From Anaerolineales bacterium (GTDB lineage Bacteria; Chloroflexota; Anaerolineae; Anaerolineales; UBA6668), in the NCBI GenBank assembly GCA_020630805.1, contig JAHDIM010000005.1, forward strand, positions 6,329 through 54,535: DNA of 48,207 nt. Direction: 5' to 3'. Positions within the stretch are counted from its first letter, which is position 1. Every line of letters starts with the position of its first letter. Positions 21,138 through 30,879 of this stretch are shown here, piece after piece. The position numbers and the translations under genes were made by a program. The notes below the pieces were generated by a model that searched no databases, had not been told where the DNA came from, and worked only from the letters and a program-made list of their open reading frames with translations.

Positions 21138-24134
21138 CTATTTCTCGCGACCAAGCTTAACAATTGCACCACCGAACATTAAGGACCAGCCCAATGTACC
21201 CAGCGCCAGTGCAAGCAAGCCCGCAACAATAAGATGCCAAGACTTGAAGTAGCCAGTTTCCGGTAGCGCGTCTGGAATAACCTGTACCCCGGCCACATTT
21301 GAGTCGGTCGCCGTTGTCCCAGCGCCGATGACCGTTGCCGTGTTATTGATGGTAATCCCCGCTGATGCAGACGCATTGACGCGGGTGTCAATGGTCACCG
21401 TTGCACTTTGGCTGACTGCCATGTCACCAATTGGGATAGAGACCGTGCGGCTACCTGGATCATACGAAGCTCCATTTGAGCCGCTAACGAAGTCCAATTG
21501 CGGACTGAGTACATCCGTAATGGTGACGCCGCTCAGTGCCACTCCACTCGTGTTTTGAATGGTGATGGTGTACGTCAGCGTACCATTGATGCGGCTAATT
21601 GACGCACTTGACGACTTACTAATGGAGAACTGTGGCCCCGTGTTGGGCACAACTGGCACAGCCGTTGGGTTCACAATGGTCGGCACCGCAGTCGGGACTG
21701 CTGTCGCTGGCACCGGTGTCGGCGTGCTGGTTGCAGCTGTGTCTGGTGTTGGGGTCGCCGTCGCAGCTGGGTCTGGCGTTGGAGATGGCGTTGGTGTTGC
21801 ATCTTGCAGCACGGCCACACCCAATGGGTCATAAATCACCCCATCAACTGCTGTGTCATCACCGGCAACACCGTCAGTAATGGTGAAGGTTACGGTAACA
21901 ACCGTTTTGCCATCAATGGTGGTGGTGCCAAAGGTTGCGCTGTAGTCGTACCAGTCGCTTTCGCTGCCGCCTGGTGTGGTTGGCCCATATTTACGGATAA
22001 CCAAACCAGTTGGGTCGCTCAAGTCGTGCAGGATCATGGTGACATCACCACTTTGACCGGCTGCGCCACAAGTCAGTTCATAATCGACCAAACCATATGG
22101 ATAGTCATATTCACTGTCTTGCTCAGCGACCTCACCTTCTGTGAGCGCGCCGTTGACGTTCAAGTCATCACAGTCACCAGTGAAAACCACAGTGATGTAA
22201 TCATCTTCGCCTTCTTCAGACTCTGCGGACACAAGGGATACCACGTTGTTTTGCAACGCATCCAAGGTGCCATCATCGTTACCGTCACCATTGTTTGGTG
22301 CATTTACTTCAACAATAGTTTCAACACCGTTCCCGTCATCATCTGAGTCGAGGTAGTCTGGTGTACCGTCTTCATCTGTGTCTTGGGCGTCTTCATCGTC
22401 ACCGTCGTTATTTGGATCTGGATTTTCTTGTGATGTGTCAAGACCATCGCCTTCGTCATCATCATCCGCCCAGTCTGGGATACCATCATCGTCAGTGTCT
22501 TGACACGTATCCACGCTATGATCTGGATCTGGTGTCCCTTCTGGACATTCCACATCTTGATCTAGGCCATCGCTGTCGTCGCTAAACGGTTGTGGTGTTG
22601 GCGTAATAGTTGGTGTTGAAGTCGCTGTCGCGTTTGGATCCGCCGTTGGCGTTGCCGTTGCGTCCGGGTCAACCGTTGGGGTTGCCGTTGGTTCGTCAGT
22701 CGGTGTTGCCGTCGGTTCGTCTGTTGGCGTTTCAGTCGGCGTCGCCGTTGGTTCTTCCGTTGGCTCTTCCGTTGGTGTTTCGGTTGGGACTGGCGTTGCG
22801 GTCTCAGTTGGTGTTTCCGTTGGGGTGCTCGTGGCTTCAACCGTATTGGTTGCTGTTGGAACCGTGGTTGGCGTGTTGGTTGCCGTCCAAGTTGGTTCTG
22901 CTGTGCCTGCAGGTGTCCCCGTTGCCGTTGGCGTTGACGTCATTGGCGTGCCAGTAGCTGGCGGTTCCGGGGTTTCTGTTGGTGTATCCGTTGCTGGCGT
23001 GGCCGTTGGCGGAACCTCAGAAGTTGCCGTGGCCGTTGCTTCTACTGTTGCGGTCGGCTCTTCAGTTGCCGTTGCAGCTACCGTCGGGGTTTCGCTTGGT
23101 GTTTCTGTAGCAGGCGTGGCCGTCGGCGGTGTATCCACGGTGGCAGTTGGCGTTGCGGTAAGCGCCACAATGTCAACAGAGATCATGTCAGAGACATTGA
23201 TCAACGTGCCATCCGTTTGGGCTAGTGACAATTCAATGGTGTGTGTACCAGCGGTCAGCGAATTGATATTCACCGTGCCAGATGGATTATAGACAGCACC
23301 AAGGTCGGTTTCATCGACAATCACGCGTAAGTGTGGACCTGGGTCACCATCAATCGCGTGGCCGATCACGAAATATTCAACTGAAACAGCGTCCCCTTCA
23401 TTGACCTCGGCACCGGTAAGCGGTTCATCAATGCGAATGAATGGCCCGAAATTGGTGTTGTAGTCGTCTGGAGAGGCTGTGCCGTTTTCCCAGATGTCCG
23501 TGACATTCGCAGACACAGGGTCATTTACAGCGTCATAGTGCGTCCGAGACGCGGCTATGCGTTGCAATGTTTCCGCGCCAGTCGCCACTGGCACAAATTC
23601 AAATACATCGGTTGAGGGTTCTTCCCAAATGCCTTTCGTGACAGCCACATCAACGCGCCCAACATCAGATGCGGTTCCATATTGGACAAAGTCCATCATG
23701 TTGGCCGCATCGCCAAAATTGGTATTGTTGATATACAGTGCCATGTCACCGGCAGCGTCGTTTAGATCTTCATCAGTTGGAATTTGAACGACCATGACTT
23801 CACCGGGTTCAAGGTTGTAGTCAGCCGCATTCAGCGTTGTCAACTGTCCAATTTGCCAATACACAAATTCAGCACACAAGTAGTAGTCGGTAATGTCTAC
23901 CGTTTCAGTGCCAAGGTTTGTTAGTTCAACCCAGTCTTCATTAGACGCAGTCCCATCACCCAAATAGGACACTTCGCTAATCATAATTTCTGGGTTATCT
24001 GGGTCGCCTACTGCTGCAAACGCCTGTGGGGCAGATGCAAACACTAAGAGCAGCATGGTGAGGACCGTGCTGACCCCAGCAAATAGGGCACCAAATCTCG
24101 AGTTCTTCTTTACAATATACTTATTCATAATCAC
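21138..24134 (-). CDS. LPxTG-type surface protein, paralog P4, with a long Thr/Pro-rich linker
   Basis: '[26 protein letters not shown]', long TP-rich region, two TSP3-like units, '[15 protein letters not shown]', DUF11-like, '[42 protein letters not shown]'. Confidence 0.92.
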   Translation of the reverse strand: MIMNKYIVKKNSRFGALFAGVSTVLTMLLLVFASAPQAFAAVGDPDNPEIMISEVSYLGDGTASNEDWVELTNLGTETVDITDYYLCAEFVYWQIGQLTTLNAADYNLEPGEVMVVQIPTDEDLNDAAGDMALYINNTNFGDAANMMDFVQYGTASDVGRVDVAVTKGIWEEPSTDVFEFVPVATGAETLQRIAASRTHYDAVNDPVSANVTDIWENGTASPDDYNTNFGPFIRIDEPLTGAEVNEGDAVSVEYFVIGHAIDGDPGPHLRVIVDETDLGAVYNPSGTVNINSLTAGTHTIELSLAQTDGTLINVSDMISVDIVALTATPTATVDTPPTATPATETPSETPTVAATATEEPTATVEATATATSEVPPTATPATDTPTETPEPPATGTPMTSTPTATGTPAGTAEPTWTATNTPTTVPTATNTVEATSTPTETPTETATPVPTETPTEEPTEEPTATPTETPTDEPTATPTDEPTATPTVDPDATATPTADPNATATSTPTITPTPQPFSDDSDGLDQDVECPEGTPDPDHSVDTCQDTDDDGIPDWADDDDEGDGLDTSQENPDPNNDGDDEDAQDTDEDGTPDYLDSDDDGNGVETIVEVNAPNNGDGNDDGTLDALQNNVVSLVSAESEEGEDDYITVVFTGDCDDLNVNGALTEGEVAEQDSEYDYPYGLVDYELTCGAAGQSGDVTMILHDLSDPTGLVIRKYGPTTPGGSESDWYDYSATFGTTTIDGKTVVTVTFTITDGVAGDDTAVDGVIYDPLGVAVLQDATPTPSPTPDPAATATPTPDTAATSTPTPVPATAVPTAVPTIVNPTAVPVVPNTGPQFSISKSSSASISRINGTLTYTITIQNTSGVALSGVTITDVLSPQLDFVSGSNGASYDPGSRTVSIPIGDMAVSQSATVTIDTRVNASASAGITINNTATVIGAGTTATDSNVAGVQVIPDALPETGYFKSWHLIVAGLLALALGTLGWSLMFGGAIVKLGREK

Positions 24135-24328
24135 AATCCATTTCCGCGTTTGTGCATTACCAACCCAATGTCATCTACTGTCGTTAACGTTAAGATTTCG
24201 TTTCTTTCGACAATTTGTGAGTAGACAGATATCACTACACGAGTCTAAATTTCCATCTACTAGTGTAGAGAGCCAGCAAATCGCCAAAGTTTAGATTTGG
24301 TTTAGACAAACTTGAGGAATCCTTTACC

Positions 24329-25336
24329 GTGCGTAAACCGTTCTATAACCTGACTATGACCGGCCGAACGCGGCGCATGCATGTGCTTGCGCGGGCCGCG
24401 CTGCAGCACTATCCAATTGAGATCAAGTCCATTCGACAAATGAGTGACGATTGGAACTACATCTTTCGCGTTGTCGCCACAGATGGGAGCAAATACGTCT
24501 TACGGGTTGCATATCCCGACTGTTACTCAGTGCAAGAAACGCGCTCAGAAATGACCTTCCTAAATTGGTTGGCAACCGAAACGGAGTTGACCGTGACACG
24601 TCCTGTCTCCGGCAAAGATGGCGAACTGGTATACATAGTGAAGGTGGATGGTGTCCCAGAAGCGCGCAACTGCGTGTTGTTTGAATGGATTACTGGGTCG
24701 GACTTGGGGGATCAGCCTTCTGTCGAAAACTTTGAGACCTTGGGCCGCTTGAGCGCCACCTTGCACACGCAGTCTTACAATTTTCCCGCCCCAGATGACT
24801 TTGACATTATGGTGGCAGACACGCTCTACAACCCAAAAGATGAAGCGTTTCTATTCAGACCAGAACACGCCCATCTGATGACCGCTGAACAACGCGCGAC
24901 GCTAGAACGCGCTGCCACAATGGTTGAAGCCGCCACGAAGGCACTGTGGACACAACCAGGCAAATGCGTCATCCATGGTGACTTACACGGCTGGAATGTC
25001 ATGCTCGCCAAAGACGGCACGCCAATGCTGATTGATTTTGAAGATATTGCTTGGGGCTATCCACTGCAAGACATTGCAGTGACGTTCTACTATTTATTTG
25101 TCGAAGATGATGAAGAAGGCTACGACTATGCCACCGACACAGAGGCCTTCAAACGCGGCTACGAAAGCGTTACCGAATGGCCAGTGCCAGACCAAGACAC
25201 GCTGAACACCTTCATCATCCGCCGCGCGTTGGATCTATGTAATTTTGTCGTCGGGTCAGAAGACCCTGAAATGAAAGAATTCGCCCCGAAGATGGTGGAG
25301 CGGACAGTGACGCGGATTGAGAAGATTTGGGCGTAG
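24329..25336 (+). CDS. Phosphotransferase (aminoglycoside/homoserine kinase-like fold)
   Basis: 'CVIHGDLHGWNVMLAKDGTPMLIDFEDIAWGYPLQDIAV'; GTG start with GAGGAA upstream. Confidence 0.92.
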   Translation: MRKPFYNLTMTGRTRRMHVLARAALQHYPIEIKSIRQMSDDWNYIFRVVATDGSKYVLRVAYPDCYSVQETRSEMTFLNWLATETELTVTRPVSGKDGELVYIVKVDGVPEARNCVLFEWITGSDLGDQPSVENFETLGRLSATLHTQSYNFPAPDDFDIMVADTLYNPKDEAFLFRPEHAHLMTAEQRATLERAATMVEAATKALWTQPGKCVIHGDLHGWNVMLAKDGTPMLIDFEDIAWGYPLQDIAVTFYYLFVEDDEEGYDYATDTEAFKRGYESVTEWPVPDQDTLNTFIIRRALDLCNFVVGSEDPEMKEFAPKMVERTVTRIEKIWA

Positions 25337-25337
25337 T

Positions 25338-25355
25338 GACATGGCTTGCCATGTC
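25338..25355. repeat. Perfect hairpin GACATGGC-tt-GCCATGTC after the phosphotransferase stop
   Basis: 8-bp perfect stem with a GGC-TT-GCC apex. Confidence 0.6.
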
Positions 25356-25527
25356 AGGTGAGGTTACCAAGATCTGGCGTGTCTAGATCGAACTCCCACT
25401 GGATATCAACAATGTCGTCCGGGTCTCCAATGATGCCCTCTGGGCGGTAAACAAGATTAGCAAATTTGTCTGGTGGAGCTGCTTGTAATCCCAGTATTTT
25501 TTTGAGAAGTTGGAGCAAGCATTTCAT
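25354..25527 (-). CDS. 57-aa small ORF of unknown function downstream of the HigA-like gene (not in the ORF track)
   Basis: ATG 25527 to TGA 25354: MKCLLQLLKKILGLQAAPPDKFANLVYRPEGIIGDPDDIVDIQWEFDLDTPDLGNLT. Confidence 0.45.
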   Translation of the reverse strand: MKCLLQLLKKILGLQAAPPDKFANLVYRPEGIIGDPDDIVDIQWEFDLDTPDLGNLT

Positions 25528-25533
25528 TTGTAT

Positions 25534-25821
25534 TTAACCTACTAAGCTCACCACGTCCAATTCATCCTGATATTGCTCAACTTGCCACAAATCATATGTG
25601 GTTTGATGTCCTAACCAACTTTCAGCAGAACTTCCCAGCGCAAGCGAAAGCCGCACGGTCATTTCTGGCGTCACGCGGGCATTACCATTGATAATTTTTG
25701 ACAGCGTCTTTCGACTGACTCCAATGGCTTCAGCAGCAGTAATTGAAGTATCAAGCGGGTCTAGCCAAAGTCCTTTCAGAATTTCACTGGGATGGGGTGG
25801 GTTATGTTGCTTAATTGTCAC
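25534..25821 (-). CDS. HigA-family XRE antitoxin-like protein
   Basis: '[74 protein letters not shown]' is typical HigA; GTG start at 25821 fits better than the ORF-track ATG at 25935. Confidence 0.85.
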   Translation of the reverse strand: MTIKQHNPPHPSEILKGLWLDPLDTSITAAEAIGVSRKTLSKIINGNARVTPEMTVRLSLALGSSAESWLGHQTTYDLWQVEQYQDELDVVSLVG

Positions 25822-28373
25822 TACCCCAACGCCCGCGCCACCATCATCGTCGCCTGCTTCAGACCCAACGTCCCTACATCCTGCTCTACAATGACGGGTC
25901 CCACACACGCTGGGCAGCCGTGCTGACACGGGCAATTTTCGACTAACTCCAACACACCCTCTAACAAGTCATCGTGCAGTTCGTAAAGACGCGTGCTGAA
26001 GCCAACACCACCCGGTGATTTATCAAACACGGTCACTGTCGGCGCGCCGGTTTCTTTGGAACGCATTTCGTGTTCGGTGGAGATGTCGCCAGGGTCACAC
26101 ATCAGATACAGCGGTGCGAGGTTGCCAATGGCGTGCGAGATGCCGGCCAAGGCAGTGCGTTCGGCGGTTTCGAGCTGCGAATGGCAGGCTGGGCACAGCG
26201 TCAGCAAATTCTCTAAAACATTGGCTTGAATGTAGTTCGCATTCTCACCGGGGATATAGCCAAACGTCCGAAACGGCTTGATGTGATGCACATGATGCTT
26301 GATGCCATCGACCGGCTCTGGCTTGGCACACTTGCGACAGGTATGCGCGTCGCGACGTTTGGCGGCTTTGCGCTGCTGGTCCCAGTTTGGGCCATAGTCA
26401 TTCGGGCGCAGGAACACACCTTGGCGTTCCAGATTGCGACAAACATCGTCAGCGAGCCAGAGCCAGTAGGCGGTGGTTTCATATTGACGTGAGGGGAGAT
26501 CGATCTGCCCATACCCCAACACTTCATGCGTATACAGCTTGATCTTGCGATAGCCCACTGGCGTCGAGGTCACCAGAATTTCACCATGGGCTTTTCGAGC
26601 AAGGCCGCTTTCGTCAGCATCGTAGACGTCTAAGACTTCGAGCTTGGTATCTTCATGCGCACGGGTGTAGTAATCCAAGTCTGCCGGTTTGACGTAAGCA
26701 ATCTTTTGCTCGTAGTCAAACTCTGCCACAATGAATTGCTTGGCGTCATGCACATAGACTGCGCCACGGTGCACCTGCTGCGGTGCAATTTCAGCATCAA
26801 TTTCGCCGATCACAATGGCCTCGTCTTGGCCCATCTCGTGGATCAAGACGCGATCATCACCAGCCGTGCGCAATGACACCGACTGCGCGGGATACGACTG
26901 ACCAATCCAGTAGCTGCTTTCGCCTTCCCGCTCCGGTCGATGCACTTCTTGGTTTTCTTCTAGGAGTTCCAAGAATTCATCAATGTCATCTAGCGGTCCA
27001 AAGCCTTCATTTTCTTCAAACGGCAGTTCAAACAGCGCACAGCGGATGTGATTGAACAGAATCGCCAAATTATCTGGATTGATAAGGCCATGCTCTGGCG
27101 AAGTCTCAAACACAAACCGCGGATTCATTGCAATGTATTGATCTAGCGGCGCACCTGAAGCAACAAAGACAATCCCAGCGGTTTCACCGCGCCGTCCAGA
27201 ACGCCCAGCTTGCTGCCACAGACCTGCAATCGTGCCCGGATACCCCGCAATCACCACTGCACCAAGTTGACCAATATCCACACCCAACTCAAGTGCGTTG
27301 GTGGCCACCACGCTGCGGATCTTGCCGCTACGCAGTCCAGCTTCAATCTCGCGCCGTTCAGTTGCAAGGTATCCCCCGCGATAGCCACGCACCAATTCAG
27401 GCGCAAGGCCAATCTCTGCCGCTAAGCCGTGAATATAGCTGAGCATCAGTTCAGTGGTGACGCGGGAGCGCGCAAAGACTGCGGTTTGGACGTCATCCAT
27501 TAGAAATCGGCCCACAATGTTTTTCGTTTCTAGCGTGTATGCCCGCCGCAGCCCAGTGTCATTTTCTAGCAATGGCGGGTTGTAAAGTACAAAGTGCTTC
27601 TCTGGCTGAGGTGAGCCATCCGTGTCAACCAAGGTAACCTGCTGGTCGATGAGGTTTTCAGCTAGTTCTTTAGGATTCGCAATGGTTGCCGAAGTGCAAA
27701 TAAACTGCGGCTGGGAGCCATAAAACTCACAAATTCGGCTGAGACGCCGCAAGACATTCGCCACGTGCGACCCAAACACACCACGGTAGACGTGCAATTC
27801 ATCTAACACGACATACCGCAAATTCTGAAACAGATCGATCCATTTGGGGTGATGCGGGAGAATCCCCATATGCAACATATCTGGATTCGATAGAATAACG
27901 TTGGCTTCAGTGCGGATATTTGCTCGCTGTGACTTTGGCGTATCGCCATCATAGACAGCGGCTGTGACTTGCACGCCCGTTGATTGCTCTAAGCTATTAG
28001 ACAAGCGTTGAAAGCTGCTGAGTTGATCTTGCGCAAGAGCCTTTGTTGGAAATAGCCATAGCGCACGCGCAGTCGGATCACGGTAAACTGACTGTAGGAC
28101 AGGGACGGTGTAACAAAGCGTTTTACCCGACGCAGTGCCCGTAACAATTACCGTGTTATTGCCATTCAATGCCGCGCCAATCCCCTCGGATTGATGAGAA
28201 TACAAAGGCAAAAAGCCTTGTGCTTGCAGCACATTGACCAGCGCAGTATCAAGCTGTGGAGGCGTCATACCGCGTTGCGCTTGCCGCGGCGCAATGCGCT
28301 CCCAAGCTGCAACATTGCGCATGAAACGGTCATCGATGCGCATATCATTTAAGGTAGATTCAGCGTTACTCAC
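25821..28373 (-). CDS. DEAD/DEAH-box helicase, MrfA/YprA-like with DUF1998/MZB C-terminus and an embedded HNH domain
   Basis: [29 protein letters not shown]-like 'CRKC…HHVHHI…N…LCPACH'; C-terminal '[13 protein letters not shown]'. Confidence 0.92.
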   Translation of the reverse strand: MSNAESTLNDMRIDDRFMRNVAAWERIAPRQAQRGMTPPQLDTALVNVLQAQGFLPLYSHQSEGIGAALNGNNTVIVTGTASGKTLCYTVPVLQSVYRDPTARALWLFPTKALAQDQLSSFQRLSNSLEQSTGVQVTAAVYDGDTPKSQRANIRTEANVILSNPDMLHMGILPHHPKWIDLFQNLRYVVLDELHVYRGVFGSHVANVLRRLSRICEFYGSQPQFICTSATIANPKELAENLIDQQVTLVDTDGSPQPEKHFVLYNPPLLENDTGLRRAYTLETKNIVGRFLMDDVQTAVFARSRVTTELMLSYIHGLAAEIGLAPELVRGYRGGYLATERREIEAGLRSGKIRSVVATNALELGVDIGQLGAVVIAGYPGTIAGLWQQAGRSGRRGETAGIVFVASGAPLDQYIAMNPRFVFETSPEHGLINPDNLAILFNHIRCALFELPFEENEGFGPLDDIDEFLELLEENQEVHRPEREGESSYWIGQSYPAQSVSLRTAGDDRVLIHEMGQDEAIVIGEIDAEIAPQQVHRGAVYVHDAKQFIVAEFDYEQKIAYVKPADLDYYTRAHEDTKLEVLDVYDADESGLARKAHGEILVTSTPVGYRKIKLYTHEVLGYGQIDLPSRQYETTAYWLWLADDVCRNLERQGVFLRPNDYGPNWDQQRKAAKRRDAHTCRKCAKPEPVDGIKHHVHHIKPFRTFGYIPGENANYIQANVLENLLTLCPACHSQLETAERTALAGISHAIGNLAPLYLMCDPGDISTEHEMRSKETGAPTVTVFDKSPGGVGFSTRLYELHDDLLEGVLELVENCPCQHGCPACVGPVIVEQDVGTLGLKQATMMVARALG

Positions 28374-28514
28374 AACCTAGAGTCTAACAGTAGATAGTAG
28401 AATGTAGTTTTTGGGCTTAGAAGTGATTTGAAGTTCATTATAAAAACCAATTGTTTTTACTTTGTTAATAACTTTCCCGTAAACTTAGTGATCAGCTATT
28501 TTTCAATGTAAACA

Positions 28515-28711
28515 ATTTAGAGGAGTGCATGAAATCTGAACTCGTCATCTTGAGCACATTTGCGATGCGAATCCACATAAATTTGCATGGCGTGCGAAAG
28601 ATCAGGCGCGGAATTTAGCGAAATTTCACATTTTTTCATAGCCTGATGCTAGCGGCAGGCCTTACCTGCGGACAGCATGACGAAGCTCAATTCTATGCAC
28701 ACTCCTCAAAT
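28515..28711. mobile_element. MITE-like element with imperfect terminal inverted repeats
   Basis: Left ATTTaGAGGAGTG-CAT… matches the reverse complement of the right end ATTTGAGGAGTGTGCAT…; no coding capacity; internal palindrome at 28646-28678. Confidence 0.5.
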
Positions 28712-28857
28712 AATTCGTCGGTAATATTTTTGTAAAGTAACGTGTGAGCCACAATATACACACATTTACGTTATCAGCCTGCAATTTATTAGATCTATAA
28801 GTCTGTCTTTTTGAGGTCCAGACCTAAACATAAAACAACAAATAAAGGGAACACTCT

Positions 28858-30648
28858 ATGGAATTGAGTATTTTGAACCTTCTTTTTGTTTTGTTGGCAG
28901 CACTTATTGCTGGCAACATTAGCAAGCGGTTTGGTTATCCATCTATTTTTGGTGAATTGGCAGCTGGGATTATTCTCGGCCCGCCAATTTTGGGATTGTT
29001 GAAGGGCAGCGAGGCGCTAGAAGTCCTTGCTGAGATCGGTGTTTTGCTGATGATGCTTTACATCGGGATGGAGATCGATCCGAAAGAGCTCTTCAAAGCG
29101 TCCTGGGCGGGCATGCTCGCCGCAATTGGTGGGTTCATTACCCCATTTGTCGCAGCGTATTTGCTCGTTGTTTCGCTAGGTTACTCCCCTTTCGCCGGTC
29201 TGTTTGTCGGTATCGCAGCTGGGGTAACGTCACTCGCAACCAAGTCGAGAATTCTCGTCGACCTCAATCTGCTCAACACTCGGATTGCGCATGTCATGAT
29301 GGCTGGCGCATTGATTTCCGACACACTGGCACTCATCGTGTTTGCCGCCATTATTGGTGTCTTTGAAGCTGGCGGTCTGGAAACCTCAGAACTTGCCATA
29401 GTTGCTGGTAAGGCCGTGCTGTTCTTCGCCGTTGTGTTCTACATCGGTCTGAAAGTCTTCCCGCCCCTCTGGCGGCGCCTCGCAAAGTCTGGCTACACGG
29501 GGCGGACCTTCAATGCCACGCTCATTTTGCTCATTGCCCTGCTGTTTGCAGAATTCGCACACTTGGCAGGCCTGCACGCCATTCTGGGGGCATTCATGGC
29601 CGGTCTTTTCTTACGTGAAGGGACTGTCCTAGAACCAAAACTCTCGCATCAACTTACAGACTTAGTCCACGATGTTTCGATTGGTTTCTTAGCGCCAATC
29701 TTCTTCGTAACGGCTGGCTTCCACGTCTCGCTTGACGTCTTCCAAAGTGACCTACTGTTCTTGTTGGTTGCCGTTACCGTCGTTGCGACCGTTGGGAAGA
29801 TCATTGGGACAGCGCTGTTCTACATTCCAAGTGGCTATGGCTGGCGCGAAGGGATCACCGTCGGTGCAGGGATGAACGGACGTGGCGCAGTAGAAATCAT
29901 CATCGCCCAAATCGGTTTGGAACTCGGCATTATTACGCCAGAGATCTTCTCTGTGCTAGTCTTCATGGCAATCTTCACCACGGCAACAGTGCCAATCTTC
30001 TTGAAGTGGACCACAGAGTGGCTAGATAAACGCGGTGAATTGGTACGCTCGTCAGACGAACGCAAAGGGGTGCTCATTCTTGGCGCCTCGCCAACCGCAC
30101 GCTTGCTCGCAAAACATCTTGCCAAGTTAGGCCCGGTGTCCCTGATTGATATCAATCAGCACAATTGCGAAATGGCAAAGGAAGATGGCTTACACGCTGT
30201 CCAAGGTGACGCTTTAGATGAAGACATTCTCAACGAAGCGAATGCCGAAAACATGCGCACCTTCTTAGCACTTACGCCAAATCCGGAAATCAATGTGTTG
30301 GCAGCCGGTCTGGCGCGAGACGTATTTGCCATTTCTGATATCAAAGTTATTCTTACGAACGCCAATAGTCTGCTGCGCAACTCGGCAGAACGGCAAGGGT
30401 TCTCGCCAATTAATGCCGTTTGGGAAGACATCACCCGTTGGGATCGTTGGATCAAACATGGTGAAGTTGAGAGCGTCGACTACACAATTGACAAAGCTCA
30501 AGATATTGGAACGTTATTCGATGAGCTCGAAGATGGGCCAGATGCATTGGCGCTTGTTGCCGAACGCGATAACACGCCCATTCCATTCCCATCGGAAGAG
30601 ATGGTCGAAGCTGGAGATCAGATTGTTGCGTTGAAGCGCACAAGCTAA
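28858..30648 (+). CDS. CPA2-type monovalent cation:proton antiporter with TrkA-N-like domain
   Basis: Multi-TM with 'GELAAGIILGPPILG' and 'AGMNGRGAVEIIIA'; cytosolic 'GVLILGASPTARLLAKHLAKLGPVSLIDIN'. Confidence 0.93.
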   Translation: MELSILNLLFVLLAALIAGNISKRFGYPSIFGELAAGIILGPPILGLLKGSEALEVLAEIGVLLMMLYIGMEIDPKELFKASWAGMLAAIGGFITPFVAAYLLVVSLGYSPFAGLFVGIAAGVTSLATKSRILVDLNLLNTRIAHVMMAGALISDTLALIVFAAIIGVFEAGGLETSELAIVAGKAVLFFAVVFYIGLKVFPPLWRRLAKSGYTGRTFNATLILLIALLFAEFAHLAGLHAILGAFMAGLFLREGTVLEPKLSHQLTDLVHDVSIGFLAPIFFVTAGFHVSLDVFQSDLLFLLVAVTVVATVGKIIGTALFYIPSGYGWREGITVGAGMNGRGAVEIIIAQIGLELGIITPEIFSVLVFMAIFTTATVPIFLKWTTEWLDKRGELVRSSDERKGVLILGASPTARLLAKHLAKLGPVSLIDINQHNCEMAKEDGLHAVQGDALDEDILNEANAENMRTFLALTPNPEINVLAAGLARDVFAISDIKVILTNANSLLRNSAERQGFSPINAVWEDITRWDRWIKHGEVESVDYTIDKAQDIGTLFDELEDGPDALALVAERDNTPIPFPSEEMVEAGDQIVALKRTS

Positions 30649-30670
30649 ACGCAACGCCATTACACAAACA

Positions 30671-30706
30671 AAAAAGGCACTTGAAGGAAACTTCAGGTGC
30701 CTTTTT
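30671..30706 (+). terminator. Hairpin terminator AAAAAGGCACTTGAAG-gaaa-CTTCAGGTGCCTTTTT
   Basis: Stem with GAAA loop region followed by a T-tract, 23 nt after the stop. Confidence 0.85.
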
Positions 30707-30879
30707 CATTTATTCACATATTCGCATGGGTGTAGACACAGAGCATGCAATTCACTTCCGGCAGCACTGGAACATGGTGATGACTAGGCTGACCGTAGGC
30801 GATGATCGATTTATGCAGTCTTCCGCTAAATCCTGACACTACACGGGATTAGTAAATCTCATTACAATGATGTGCACTT

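Noticed and set aside
25354-25823. Complete HigBA toxin-antitoxin module
   Set aside because: No HigB/RelE-like toxin found; the 57-aa ORF does not resemble RelE.
25534-25935. ORF-track start for the HigA-like protein
   Set aside because: The first about 38 aa are out-of-frame helicase sequence; GTG at 25821 gives the canonical HigA N-terminus.
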